Shown here: piece by piece, positions 17,551 through 25,711 of the stretch
Numbering within the stretch: position 1 is the first letter of the stretch
How the letters are laid out: every line of letters starts with the position of its first letter
DNA from: an uncultured Oscillospiraceae bacterium
GTDB lineage: Bacteria; Bacillota; Clostridia; Oscillospirales; Acutalibacteraceae
Assembly: GCA_905193225.1 (NCBI GenBank)
Contig: CAJJNV010000014.1
Span: 1-50,849, forward strand
Reading direction: 5' to 3'
Length of the DNA stretch: 50,849 bases
The notes under the pieces: model-generated
The model's database searches: none
Told to the model about the DNA's origin: nothing
The model's input: only the letters and a program-made list of their open reading frames with translations
Made by a program: the position numbers and the translations under genes

Positions 17551-18312
17551 TTGAGCATTGCCCGAAGAGAAAAAGTCCTTGAGCTGCTCCGTGAAGAAGG
17601 TACGGTTTTTCTTAAAGATCTTGAGAAGCGTTTCCCCGAGGTCTCCAGTATGACACTGCGCCGCGATCTTGAATACTTTGAGAATCTCGGCCAGGCGGTC
17701 AGAATACGGGGCGGAGCAAAATACCTTCGCTCGCTCAGCGAACAGGAGGATGTCTACGCTCTGCGCGCTGCAAAAAATCAGGAGGCAAAAAGCAAAATCT
17801 CCAAGCTTGCAGCACGTTTTATCGAGCCCCGCCGCTCGGTCTACATCGATGCCGGCTCTACCGGAATGTTCTTGGCAAGAAATCTGCCCGATCTTAACTT
17901 CTCGGTGGTCACATCGGGAATCAATGTGGCCATGGAGCTCTCCAAAAGATATAAACCCTCGGTAACGGTCATCGGGGGGCTTATCAACCGCAGCAATCTG
18001 GCCGCTTCCGGCAACCGTTCGGAATCCCAGATCGATCAGCTCAACATTGATACCGCCCTTGTGGTTAGTTCGGCATTTTCGGTCAAAAACGGATTTACCG
18101 TCGGGAATTACGACGAAGGGGTGCTTAAAAGGAGCATAATAGAAAAGGCCGAAAAGGTCATTATGCTGCTGGACGGCACAAAATTCGGAAAGACCATGCC
18201 CTTTACCTTCGCTCACATGGAGGACATCGACATCATCATCACCGACAAGCGCCCTTCGGACGAAATTATGGATCTTTGCGAAAAATCGCAGGTTGAGGTA
18301 ATTTATGAATAA
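17551..18312 (+). CDS. DeoR/GlpR-family transcriptional regulator
   Basis: 253 residues. The N-terminal winged helix (about 1-60: ARREKVLELLREEG...SMTLRRDLEYFE) is the DeoR signature. The C-terminal DeoRC sugar-phosphate sensor domain has the motifs IDAGSTGMFLARNLP and VVTSGINVAMEL. Such proteins repress sugar-catabolic operons and respond to phosphorylated sugars. I prefer the TTG start at 17551, six bases after AGAGGTG, to the GTG at 17542, which lies inside that SD. It lies upstream of the PDH-type operon and an MtlD-like gene, so it may control either; ligand unknown. Confidence 0.88.
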   Translation: MSIARREKVLELLREEGTVFLKDLEKRFPEVSSMTLRRDLEYFENLGQAVRIRGGAKYLRSLSEQEDVYALRAAKNQEAKSKISKLAARFIEPRRSVYIDAGSTGMFLARNLPDLNFSVVTSGINVAMELSKRYKPSVTVIGGLINRSNLAASGNRSESQIDQLNIDTALVVSSAFSVKNGFTVGNYDEGVLKRSIIEKAEKVIMLLDGTKFGKTMPFTFAHMEDIDIIITDKRPSDEIMDLCEKSQVEVIYE

Positions 18313-18357
18313 TTAAAGCCTGCTGTTTTAAGGCTTTTGCCTGACGGCGGATTTGCT

Positions 18358-18386
18358 TTGCTTTTCATAAAAGACCTTGATATAAA
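18358..18386 (+). promoter_or_regulatory. Probable promoter of the dehydrogenase operon
   Basis: TTGCTT (18358-18363), 17-bp spacer, TATAAA (18381-18386), 30 bases before the E2 start codon. Confidence 0.6.
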
Positions 18387-18416
18387 ATTTTAAATCTATT
18401 TTAGGAGGAAATATAA

Positions 18417-19760
18417 ATGGCAACACCTGTAATGATGCCCAATGTAGGTATTTCAGTCGAAAGCTGTATCCTTACCGAGTGGCACAAGAAAAAGGGCGAC
18501 GCTGTAAAAAAAGGCGATGTTCTTTTTACCTATGAGACCGACAAATCGACCCTTGAAGAAGAGTCTCCGGTTGACGGTATCATGCTTGAACAGTTCTTTA
18601 AAGAGGACGACGACATTCCCACAATGACCAACGTTTGCGTTATCGGCGAAGAGGGCGAAAGCACTGCCGAGTTTGCGCCGAAAATTGAAGGCGACGATGC
18701 TCCCGCAGAAGCCCCCGCAGAGGCTCCCGCTGCTGCTCCTGCCGCAGAGGCCGCTCCCGCCGTTCCCACCGCTGCCGCTCCTGCCGCTGCCGGTGAATTT
18801 ATCAAGATTTCTCCCCGCGCAAAGGCTCTTGCCGAAAAGACCGGCATTGATCCTCATTTTGCCGCTCCCACCGGTCCTAACGGCCGTATAATCGAGCGGG
18901 ACGTGCGCACCCTCATAGAAAACGGACCTACCGCCACCTATGCCGCCGCAGGCGAGTTTGCCGGCGCAGCAGGCACCGGACTCGGCGGAAAATTCTCGGT
19001 TGCCGATATCGGCGCAGCTCCCGTTGCCGCTGCCGCAGCACCCGCAGCTGCAGGTCCCGAGTATGTTGACGAGAAGATGCCCAACATCCGCAAAGCCATT
19101 GCCAAGCAGATGACATCCTCCCTTTCCACCGCCGCTCAGCTTACCCACACCACCTCCTTCGACGCCACCGAGATTATGGCATTCCGCAAGAAGGTTAAGG
19201 CAAACGGCGAAAAACTGGGTCTTGCAAACATCACCCTTAACGACATCATTCTCTTTGCGGTGTCCCGTGTACTCGCAAAGCCCGAGCACAAGGCTCTTAA
19301 CGCCCACCTCATTAACGGCGACACCATGAGATATTTCAACGGTGTTCATCTGGGCGTTGCCGTCGACACCGACAGAGGACTTGTCGTTCCCACCATTAAA
19401 AATGCACAGAATATGAGCCTTAACGAGATTTCGGCCAAGGCAAAAGAGCTTGCCACCACCTGCAAGAACGGCGGCGCAACTCCCGATATGCTTTCCGGCG
19501 CATCCTTCACCATCTCCAACCTCGGCTCCTACGGTATCGAGAGCTTTACTCCCGTTATCAACACTCCCCAGACCGGAATTCTCGGTGTTGACACCATCAC
19601 CACCCGCATCCGCGAGGTAGACGGCGAGATCAAGACCTATCCGGCAATGGGACTGTCCCTGACCTACGACCATCGCGCAGTGGACGGAAGCCCCGCTTCC
19701 AGATTTCTTGTTGACCTGAGAAACGCTCTTGAGAATTTCTCTCTCCTGCTTTCGAAATAA
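18417..19760 (+). CDS. 2-oxo acid dehydrogenase E2, dihydrolipoamide acyltransferase
   Basis: 447 residues in classic E2 order: one lipoyl domain (1-80) with lipoylated K43 in ETDKSTLE, an Ala/Pro-rich linker (about 95-130), the E3-binding domain (about 134-172, ISPRAKALAEKTGID), a second Ala-rich linker, and the catalytic domain (about 225-447) with the active-site DHRAVDG. It forms the core of a pyruvate or acetoin dehydrogenase-type complex, passing the acyl group from lipoamide to CoA. SD TAGGAGG is strong. Codon choice in this and the next two genes suggests high expression. Substrate (pyruvate versus acetoin or branched-chain acids) is not settled by sequence. Confidence 0.93.
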   Translation: MATPVMMPNVGISVESCILTEWHKKKGDAVKKGDVLFTYETDKSTLEEESPVDGIMLEQFFKEDDDIPTMTNVCVIGEEGESTAEFAPKIEGDDAPAEAPAEAPAAAPAAEAAPAVPTAAAPAAAGEFIKISPRAKALAEKTGIDPHFAAPTGPNGRIIERDVRTLIENGPTATYAAAGEFAGAAGTGLGGKFSVADIGAAPVAAAAAPAAAGPEYVDEKMPNIRKAIAKQMTSSLSTAAQLTHTTSFDATEIMAFRKKVKANGEKLGLANITLNDIILFAVSRVLAKPEHKALNAHLINGDTMRYFNGVHLGVAVDTDRGLVVPTIKNAQNMSLNEISAKAKELATTCKNGGATPDMLSGASFTISNLGSYGIESFTPVINTPQTGILGVDTITTRIREVDGEIKTYPAMGLSLTYDHRAVDGSPASRFLVDLRNALENFSLLLSK

Positions 19761-19774
19761 GGAGGACAATTAAA

Positions 19775-21145
19775 ATGGAAAAATATGATCTTATCGTGCT
19801 GGGCGGAGGCCCCGGCGGATACAATGCCGCCGAAAAGGCCGCTGCCGGCGGACTTAAAACCCTCGTTATCGAAAAGCGCGCTTTAGGCGGCGTTTGCCTT
19901 AACGAAGGCTGCATTCCTTCAAAATCCCTGCTCTATTCGGGCAAGGTTTACAACTATGCCGTTAACGGCGAGCATTACGGCGTTACCACCACCGGCGCTT
20001 CCATCGACCAGAAAAAGGTTGTTGAGCGCAAGAACAAGGTTGTTAAGACTCTTGTTTCGGGTATCGGTGCACAGATGAAAAAGCTGGGCGTTAAGGTGGT
20101 TTATGCCGAGGGCAAGATTCTCGGCCGCGACGCCGAGGGCTTCAAGCTTGAGGCCGAGGGCGAAACCTATGTTTCCGACAAGCTGCTTATAGCCACCGGC
20201 TCGGCCCCCGTTGTTCCCCCCATTCCCGGCCTTCGCGAAGGACTTACCGACGGATTTGTTATGACCAACCGGGAGATCCTCGATCTTGAAGAGATTCCCG
20301 CAAACCTTGTGGTCATCGGCGGCGGAGTTATCGGTCTTGAAATGGCCGCATATTTCAGCTCGGTCGGAAGCCATGTTACGGTGGTTGAAATGCTCGACCA
20401 CATCGCCGGCAACACCGACCGGGAAATTTCCGAAATACTCAAGAAAAACTATGCCAAGAAGGGCGTTGAGTTCAAGCTTGGCTGCGCAGTTACCGCTGTG
20501 GGCGGCGGAAAGGTCACCTTTACCGAAAACGGCAAAGAGGCATCGGTTCCCGCAGACAAGGTGCTCTGCTCCATCGGCCGCCGTGCAGTGACCGCCGGCT
20601 ACGGTCTTGAGACACTTAATGTCGAGCTTGAGCGCGGCGCTATCAAAACCGACGAGTGCATGAAAACCAACATTGCCGGCCTTTATGCCTGCGGAGACGT
20701 TAACGGCAAGATCATGCTTGCCCACACAGCCTATCGCGAGGGAGAGGTTGCGGTCAACAATATGCTGGGCAAAAAGGACCGTATGCGCTACAATGCCATT
20801 CCTTCGGTCATTTACACCAATCCCGAGGTCGGCGCAGTTGGCGAGACCGAAGAATCGGCCAAGGCCAAGGGCTATGACGTTGAGTGCGTCAAGCTGCCAA
20901 TGATGTTCTCGGGACGCTATGTTGCCGAAAACGAGGGCGGAGACGGTATCGTCAAGGTCATTGTCGATAAAAAATACCGCAGAATTCTGGGCGTTCATAT
21001 GATCGCCAACTATGCCGCCGAAATAATTTACGGCGCCGCAATGATGATAGAAACCGAAATCACCGTGGACAACCTTAAGGAAATTGTATTCCCCCATCCC
21101 ACCGTCTGCGAGGTCATCAGAGAAGCGCTGTTTGAAATTAAATAA
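19775..21145 (+). CDS. lpdA: Dihydrolipoamide dehydrogenase (E3)
   Basis: 456-residue flavoprotein that reoxidises dihydrolipoamide with NAD+. The N-terminal FAD dinucleotide motif is VLGGGPGGYNAAEKAA. The redox-active disulfide is C41/C46 in GGVCLNEGCIPSK. A second Rossmann motif for NAD (VIGGGVIGLEMA), the FAD motif GLYACGDVNG and the C-terminal catalytic HPTVCE follow. SD AAGGAGG. It begins 14 bases after the E2 stop, in one operon with E2 and E1. Confidence 0.96.
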   Translation: MEKYDLIVLGGGPGGYNAAEKAAAGGLKTLVIEKRALGGVCLNEGCIPSKSLLYSGKVYNYAVNGEHYGVTTTGASIDQKKVVERKNKVVKTLVSGIGAQMKKLGVKVVYAEGKILGRDAEGFKLEAEGETYVSDKLLIATGSAPVVPPIPGLREGLTDGFVMTNREILDLEEIPANLVVIGGGVIGLEMAAYFSSVGSHVTVVEMLDHIAGNTDREISEILKKNYAKKGVEFKLGCAVTAVGGGKVTFTENGKEASVPADKVLCSIGRRAVTAGYGLETLNVELERGAIKTDECMKTNIAGLYACGDVNGKIMLAHTAYREGEVAVNNMLGKKDRMRYNAIPSVIYTNPEVGAVGETEESAKAKGYDVECVKLPMMFSGRYVAENEGGDGIVKVIVDKKYRRILGVHMIANYAAEIIYGAAMMIETEITVDNLKEIVFPHPTVCEVIREALFEIK

Positions 21146-21168
21146 TAATAATAAGGAGTTGTTTTAAT

Positions 21169-23637
21169 ATGCCTAAGTCAATGTTTGTTAAACCCGAAGA
21201 CAAATTCGCAAAACGTACCATTACCTTCAAAGACATTCCTGTTTGCGAATATGACAAGACCGTTAAGGACGAGAAAAAGAACTTCTCTAAGGAAGATTTT
21301 CTCGGAATGTATGCCGATATGGTCGCCATCCGTGAGTTTGAGTCCATGCTCCAGAGCATCAAGCTCCAGGGCGAGTACAACGGCAAAAAGTTCACCTATC
21401 CCGGCCCCTCCCACCTTGCAATCGGTGAGGAAGCAACCGCAGTAGGTCAGGCTTACACCCTCGGTGTTGACGATTTCATCTTCGGTACCCACAGAAGCCA
21501 CCATGAGGTTATCGCAAAGGGTCTTTCGGCCATTAAAAAGCTTTCGGATGAAGAGCTCATCAAGATCATGAAGGAGTTCAACGGCGGCAAAAACTACGAG
21601 ATCGTTAAAAAGCACAACGACACCGACAACGTTAAAGAGCTTGCCCGCGATTTCTTTATGTATGGTCTTACCTGCGAGCTGTTCGCAAAGGACAACGGCT
21701 TCTCCAGAGGTCTGGGCGGATCCATGCACGCATTCTTCCTGCCCTTCGGCATTTATCCCAACAACGCCATCGTCGGCGGCAGCGGTCCTATCGCTACCGG
21801 TGTTGCTCTTTATAAGAAGTGCAACAAAAAGCCCGGCATCGTTGTTGCAAACGCCGGTGACGGCGCCGCAGCAAGAGGCCCTGTTTACGAGGCAATGAAC
21901 TTTGCTTCCATGGATCAGTACAACGATCTTTGGGAGGACGGCTATAAGGGCGGCCTTCCCATCATCTATAACTTCAACAACAACCACTACGGCATGGGCG
22001 GCCAGACCAAGGGCGAGACCATGGCATACGGCGACCTTGCAAGACTGGGCTGCATCGCTCAGAATCAGATGAACGCCGAGCGCATCAACGGCTGGAATCC
22101 CCTGGCTATGATCGACGCTTACCGCCGCGCCCGCAAGACCCTTGAAGAGGGTAAGGGCCCTGTTCTTCTTGATGTTGTTACCTATCGTCTGTCCGGTCAC
22201 TCCACCTCCGACGCTATGTCCTACCGCACCAAGGAAGAGGTTGAAGAGTGGGCAAAGCTCGATCCGCTGACCGTATTCCCCCAGCAGATTGTCGACGCCA
22301 AGGTTGCCACCAAGAAGGAAGTAGAAGCTGTTCACGATGCAGTTGTTGACCGCAACCACAGAATGTTTGAGCTTGCTTCCGACCTTGAGATCTCTCCCTA
22401 CACCGATTATGACAAGCATCCCGATCACATCGAGAGCAGAATGTTCTCCAACGGCGTTAAAGAGAAGATGGACGACCGCGAGTGCGAAGTTCGTCAGAAG
22501 AAGGAAGACAACGAGCGCGTTAAGAAGATTGCCCGTGCCGAGCGCTATGCCTTCGACAAAAACGGCAAGCCCTTCTCCAAGGCCAAGGTTTACAACATCC
22601 GCGACGGTCTTTTCGAGGCCATTATGGATAAATATTATACCGATCCTACCCTTATCTCCTACGGTGAGGATGTCCGTGACTGGAACGGTGCTTTCGCTGT
22701 TTACCGCGGACTGACCGAGGCTCTGCCTTATCATCGTCTCTTCAACTCCCCCATTGCCGAGTCTGCAATTGTCGGCTCCGCAGTAGGTTATGCAATGGCC
22801 GGCGGCCGCGTTATCGCCGAGCTTATGTATTGCGACTTTATCGTCTGCTCGGGCGACGAGGTATTCAACCAGATGGCCAAATGGCAGGCAATGTCGGCCG
22901 GCGGTCTCCAGATGCCCGTTGTTCTCCGCGTTCCCGTGGGCTTCAAATACGGTGCACAGCACTCTCAGGATTGGACCTCCCTCTGCGCTCACGTTCCCGG
23001 ACTTAAGGTTGTTTACCCCGTAACTCCTTACGACGCCAAGGGTCTTATGAACACCGCTCTCAACGGCACCGACCCGGTTTGCTTCTTCGAGAGCCAGCAG
23101 CTCTACGATAAGGGCGAGGAATTTGTTAAGGAAGGCGTTCCGGAAGGATACTATGAGATTCCCTTCGGCGAGCCCGCCATCCGTACCGAGGGTAAGGACG
23201 TCACCATTCTCACTATCGGCGCAACCCTCTACACCGCTATGGAAGCAGAGAAGATCCTCCGCGAGCAGTATGGCATTACCGCCGAGGTCATCGACGCCCG
23301 TTCGGTCGTTCCCTTCAACTATGAGAAGGTTATTGAGTCGGTTAAAAAGACCGGCCGCATAGTTCTTGCATCCGACGCAGTAGGCCGCGGAAGCATCCTC
23401 AACGATATGGCTACCAACATCACCAACCTTGCCTTTGATTATCTGGATGCACCTCCCGTTATTGTCGGTTCCGAAAACTGGATCACTCCCGCTTCGGAAT
23501 ACAAGGAGCAGTTCTATCCCCAGCCCTCCTGGATCATCGACGCTATTCACGAGCGCCTGATGCCCATCGCCGGCTACACTGCAAAGCACAGCTACACCGA
23601 TGCTGAGCTTCTCCGCAGAGCCGAAAAGGGTGTATAA
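21169..23637 (+). CDS. Fused E1 alpha-beta subunit of a 2-oxo acid dehydrogenase
   Basis: 822 residues joining both E1 subunits. The alpha half (about 1-440) has the TPP-binding segment GDGAAARGPVYEAMNFAS followed by a DLWEDGYKGGLP stretch and NNNHYGMGG. The beta half (about 455-822) has SYGEDVRDWNGAF, FNSPIAESAIVGSAVGYAMA and SRSVVPFN-type motifs (DARSVVPFNYEK). It decarboxylates a 2-oxo acid and acylates E2 lipoamide. Fused E1 genes exist in other bacteria, but separate alpha and beta genes are usual in Firmicutes. SD AAGGAG. Pyruvate is the likely substrate, acetoin is possible. Confidence 0.92.
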   Translation: MPKSMFVKPEDKFAKRTITFKDIPVCEYDKTVKDEKKNFSKEDFLGMYADMVAIREFESMLQSIKLQGEYNGKKFTYPGPSHLAIGEEATAVGQAYTLGVDDFIFGTHRSHHEVIAKGLSAIKKLSDEELIKIMKEFNGGKNYEIVKKHNDTDNVKELARDFFMYGLTCELFAKDNGFSRGLGGSMHAFFLPFGIYPNNAIVGGSGPIATGVALYKKCNKKPGIVVANAGDGAAARGPVYEAMNFASMDQYNDLWEDGYKGGLPIIYNFNNNHYGMGGQTKGETMAYGDLARLGCIAQNQMNAERINGWNPLAMIDAYRRARKTLEEGKGPVLLDVVTYRLSGHSTSDAMSYRTKEEVEEWAKLDPLTVFPQQIVDAKVATKKEVEAVHDAVVDRNHRMFELASDLEISPYTDYDKHPDHIESRMFSNGVKEKMDDRECEVRQKKEDNERVKKIARAERYAFDKNGKPFSKAKVYNIRDGLFEAIMDKYYTDPTLISYGEDVRDWNGAFAVYRGLTEALPYHRLFNSPIAESAIVGSAVGYAMAGGRVIAELMYCDFIVCSGDEVFNQMAKWQAMSAGGLQMPVVLRVPVGFKYGAQHSQDWTSLCAHVPGLKVVYPVTPYDAKGLMNTALNGTDPVCFFESQQLYDKGEEFVKEGVPEGYYEIPFGEPAIRTEGKDVTILTIGATLYTAMEAEKILREQYGITAEVIDARSVVPFNYEKVIESVKKTGRIVLASDAVGRGSILNDMATNITNLAFDYLDAPPVIVGSENWITPASEYKEQFYPQPSWIIDAIHERLMPIAGYTAKHSYTDAELLRRAEKGV

Positions 23638-23654
23638 TTAAAATAGCTTTTGAC

Positions 23655-23696
23655 CCTAAGAAGGGGGCAATCATTGCGATGTGCCCCCCGCTTAGG
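23655..23696 (+). other. Stable hairpin after the E1 gene
   Basis: CCTAAG and GGGGGCA pair with TGCCCCC and CTTAGG around a 12-nt loop. There is no T run, so it may protect the 3' end or pause polymerase ahead of the terminator at 23714. Confidence 0.5.
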
Positions 23697-23713
23697 CTTT
23701 GACAGCCTGATCG

Positions 23714-23747
23714 GGGGTTGCTGAAAACTTCTTCGGCAACCCCTTTT
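23714..23747 (+). terminator. Terminator of the dehydrogenase operon
   Basis: GGGGTTGC pairs with GCAACCCC and is followed by TTTT. The stem is strong but the T run short, so some read-through into the next gene is possible. Confidence 0.7.
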
Positions 23748-23856
23748 GTGAATTTTTCCGCGCGGGGAGCAGGCTTTAAAGGAAAAGACGGAAAGCTTTT
23801 TCTCTCTTTTCCTTATGAGGCTTCCCTTGTGCGGGCATCTTGAAAGGACGACAAAT

Positions 23857-25026
23857 ATGAAAGCAGTAATGTACGGTGCAGGCAACATCGGCCGCGGTTT
23901 TATCGGCCAGCTCTTTTATCAGTCGGGATACGAGACCTCCTTTATCGACGTTGCTCCTGCCGTTATCGAACAGCTTAACACTCAGCACGAATATCCCGTG
24001 CGCATTCTTTATAAAGAGGGCTATGAGGAGTCGATGGTCAAAAACGTTTCCTGCGTTGACGGCAAGGATCCCGAGGCCATCGCAAACGCAATTGCCGAGG
24101 CAGATGTTATGGCCACGGCTGTCGGCGTTAACATCCTCAAATTTATCTTCGGAAATATTGCCGGGGGACTTAGAAAACGTTGGCAGGATCCCGATAAGGC
24201 TCCCTTAAATATCATCATCTGCGAAAACCTTATCGGCGCAGACAAGTATCTTAAAGAAGAAATCGGCAAGCTTCTTAACGACGACGAAAAGAAGCTGCTT
24301 GACGAAAAGGTTGGCTTTGTTGAGGCATCTATCGGCCGTATGGTACCCGTTCAGACCGATGAAATGAAGGGCGACAATCCCCTTAGAGTGTGCGTTGAAA
24401 GCTATGGCATTCTCCCCGTTGACAAGGCGGCATTTAAGGGCGAAATTCCCCCCATCAAGAATATGGTTCCCTTTACTCCCTTTGAGTTTTATATTGAGCG
24501 CAAGCTCTTTATACACAATATGGGCCACGCTTTTACCGCATATCTCGGCAGCATTATGGGTGTGGATTATATCTGGCAGGCAATCGAGAATCCTTATGTC
24601 GAGCTGCTTGTTATGAGAGCCATGCAACAGTCGGCAATCGCTCTTGCTACCCGCCACAATGTGCCTTATATCGAGCTTAACGACCATGTTGAGGATCTTC
24701 TTTCCCGTTTCGGCAACCGCCAGCTGGGCGATACCGTTAAACGTGTGGGCAACGACCTCAACCGCAAGCTTAATCCCAATGACCGCATTATCGGTTCGCT
24801 CAATATGTGCGTTGAGCAGGGCGTTGTTCCGAAATACATCTGCCTTGCCGCCGCAGCGGCTATGAATTTTAAGTATGACGAGGTTTCTAAAAAGCCCGCC
24901 GAGGAAATTCTTACCGACATCTGCAAGATTGATAAGGATTCAGACGCAGGAAAGCTCATTCTCAAGTATGACGCCGCTATTAAGAGCGGAAAGACGGTTG
25001 AAGAGCTTTTCAAAATGATGAAATAA
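23857..25026 (+). CDS. mtlD: Mannitol-1-phosphate 5-dehydrogenase-like protein
   Basis: 389 residues of the polyol-specific long-chain dehydrogenase family. NAD-binding motif MYGAGNIGRGFIG at the N-terminus, and the catalytic lysine region ERKLFIHNMGHAFTAYLG. The usual reaction is mannitol-1-phosphate to fructose-6-phosphate. The start at 23857 follows GAAAGGA by eight bases and matches the family N-terminus; an upstream in-frame ATG at 23815 is less likely. No mannitol PTS genes are nearby, so the physiological substrate is uncertain. The only sugar regulator close by is the DeoR-family gene at 17551. Confidence 0.85.
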   Translation: MKAVMYGAGNIGRGFIGQLFYQSGYETSFIDVAPAVIEQLNTQHEYPVRILYKEGYEESMVKNVSCVDGKDPEAIANAIAEADVMATAVGVNILKFIFGNIAGGLRKRWQDPDKAPLNIIICENLIGADKYLKEEIGKLLNDDEKKLLDEKVGFVEASIGRMVPVQTDEMKGDNPLRVCVESYGILPVDKAAFKGEIPPIKNMVPFTPFEFYIERKLFIHNMGHAFTAYLGSIMGVDYIWQAIENPYVELLVMRAMQQSAIALATRHNVPYIELNDHVEDLLSRFGNRQLGDTVKRVGNDLNRKLNPNDRIIGSLNMCVEQGVVPKYICLAAAAAMNFKYDEVSKKPAEEILTDICKIDKDSDAGKLILKYDAAIKSGKTVEELFKMMK

Positions 25027-25041
25027 AGCCGATTAGGCATT

Positions 25042-25195
25042 TTAAAGCAACAAACGGACGAACCCCGCACGCCTTTAAAATGTTAAATTTCCCGTTTTTA
25101 TCGTTTCGCCACTGACGCCTATGGTTGATGATCGCGATGCCGCACGGGAAAAGGGACGAGCGAAACCGTACGGTGTTCGCTCGTCTGTTGCTTAA
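25042..25195. mobile_element. Family-C element, copy C2
   Basis: About 154 bp. The left end TTAAAGCAACAAACGGACG and the right end CGCTCGTCTGTTGCTTAA are imperfect terminal inverted repeats. Internal GCGATGCCGCACGGGAAAAG and CGAAACCGTACGGT are shared with C3 and C4. C2 lacks about 120 bp present in the middle of C3. No coding capacity. Confidence 0.8.
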
Positions 25196-25293
25196 GCACG
25201 CTTCAGAAATGGGGCGTGTTTTTTTTGCGGGAATTTGCTTGCTTTATTAGTGCACTGCAATGACCGATATGGCACGGCTGCGGCCGCAAGGAA

Positions 25294-25438
25294 CACTGAG
25301 GCGTCAGCGCAAGCTGACCGGAGGGCGGGCTATCGGAAAATATAAGGGAACAATCAAAAAGTGCTGCGATGGGATTCTGTTAAGGCTGCGGTGTGATACG
25401 CCCTCCGTATTCTCGGCAGGGCCGAGAATGCCTCAGTG
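25294..25438. repeat. Family-A element, copy A4 (reverse orientation)
   Basis: CACTGAGGC (25294) pairs with GCCTCAGTG (to 25438). Hairpin 2 GTCAGC-GCAA-GCTGAC on the left, hairpin 1 TTCTCGGC/GCCGAGAA on the right, inner stem CGGAGGGC/GCCCTCCG type. Closest relative of A3. Lies 98 bp after element C2. Confidence 0.9.
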
Positions 25439-25582
25439 CCCCGGCGGCCGGCGTTGTGTGAGTCGCAATCCTTATTACGGCTGAAAGTTTTGTGTTTGTT
25501 CGTTGACGGCAGGGAAATGTAACAGGAAGTTTTGCGGATAACGTGTTCGTTGATGGAGAATTTTTTTGCAGGTAGCATAAGT
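25439..25582. other. Intergenic, nothing identified
   Basis: Between element A4 and the terminator I see no gene, promoter or repeat that I can support. Confidence 0.5.
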
Positions 25583-25628
25583 AAAAGCCCTCTCCTCGGT
25601 TGTGCGATCGGGGATTGGGCTTTTTTTT
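25583..25628. terminator. Probable bidirectional terminator between mtlD and the MATE gene
   Basis: AAAAGCCC (25583-25590) pairs with GGGCTTTT (25617-25624), with extra pairing inside and a run of eight T on the + strand. The genes on either side converge on it. Confidence 0.7.
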
Positions 25629-25711
25629 ATTTCTTTTATACTTGTTTTCTGCTTATTCTGATATTACTCCCTGATTGTTTTTCGGTTTTCCTACCGCGCT
25701 TTGGTTTTTGC

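Noticed and set aside
18453..21097. Long antisense frames opposite the E2 and E3 genes
   Set aside because: Same cause: codon bias removes stop codons on the other strand. The predicted products are low-complexity and unlike known proteins.
21178..23589. Long open frame opposite the fused E1 gene (803 codons, minus strand)
   Set aside because: It is an antisense shadow produced by strong codon bias. The + strand protein has clear domains and SD; the antisense product has no recognisable motif.
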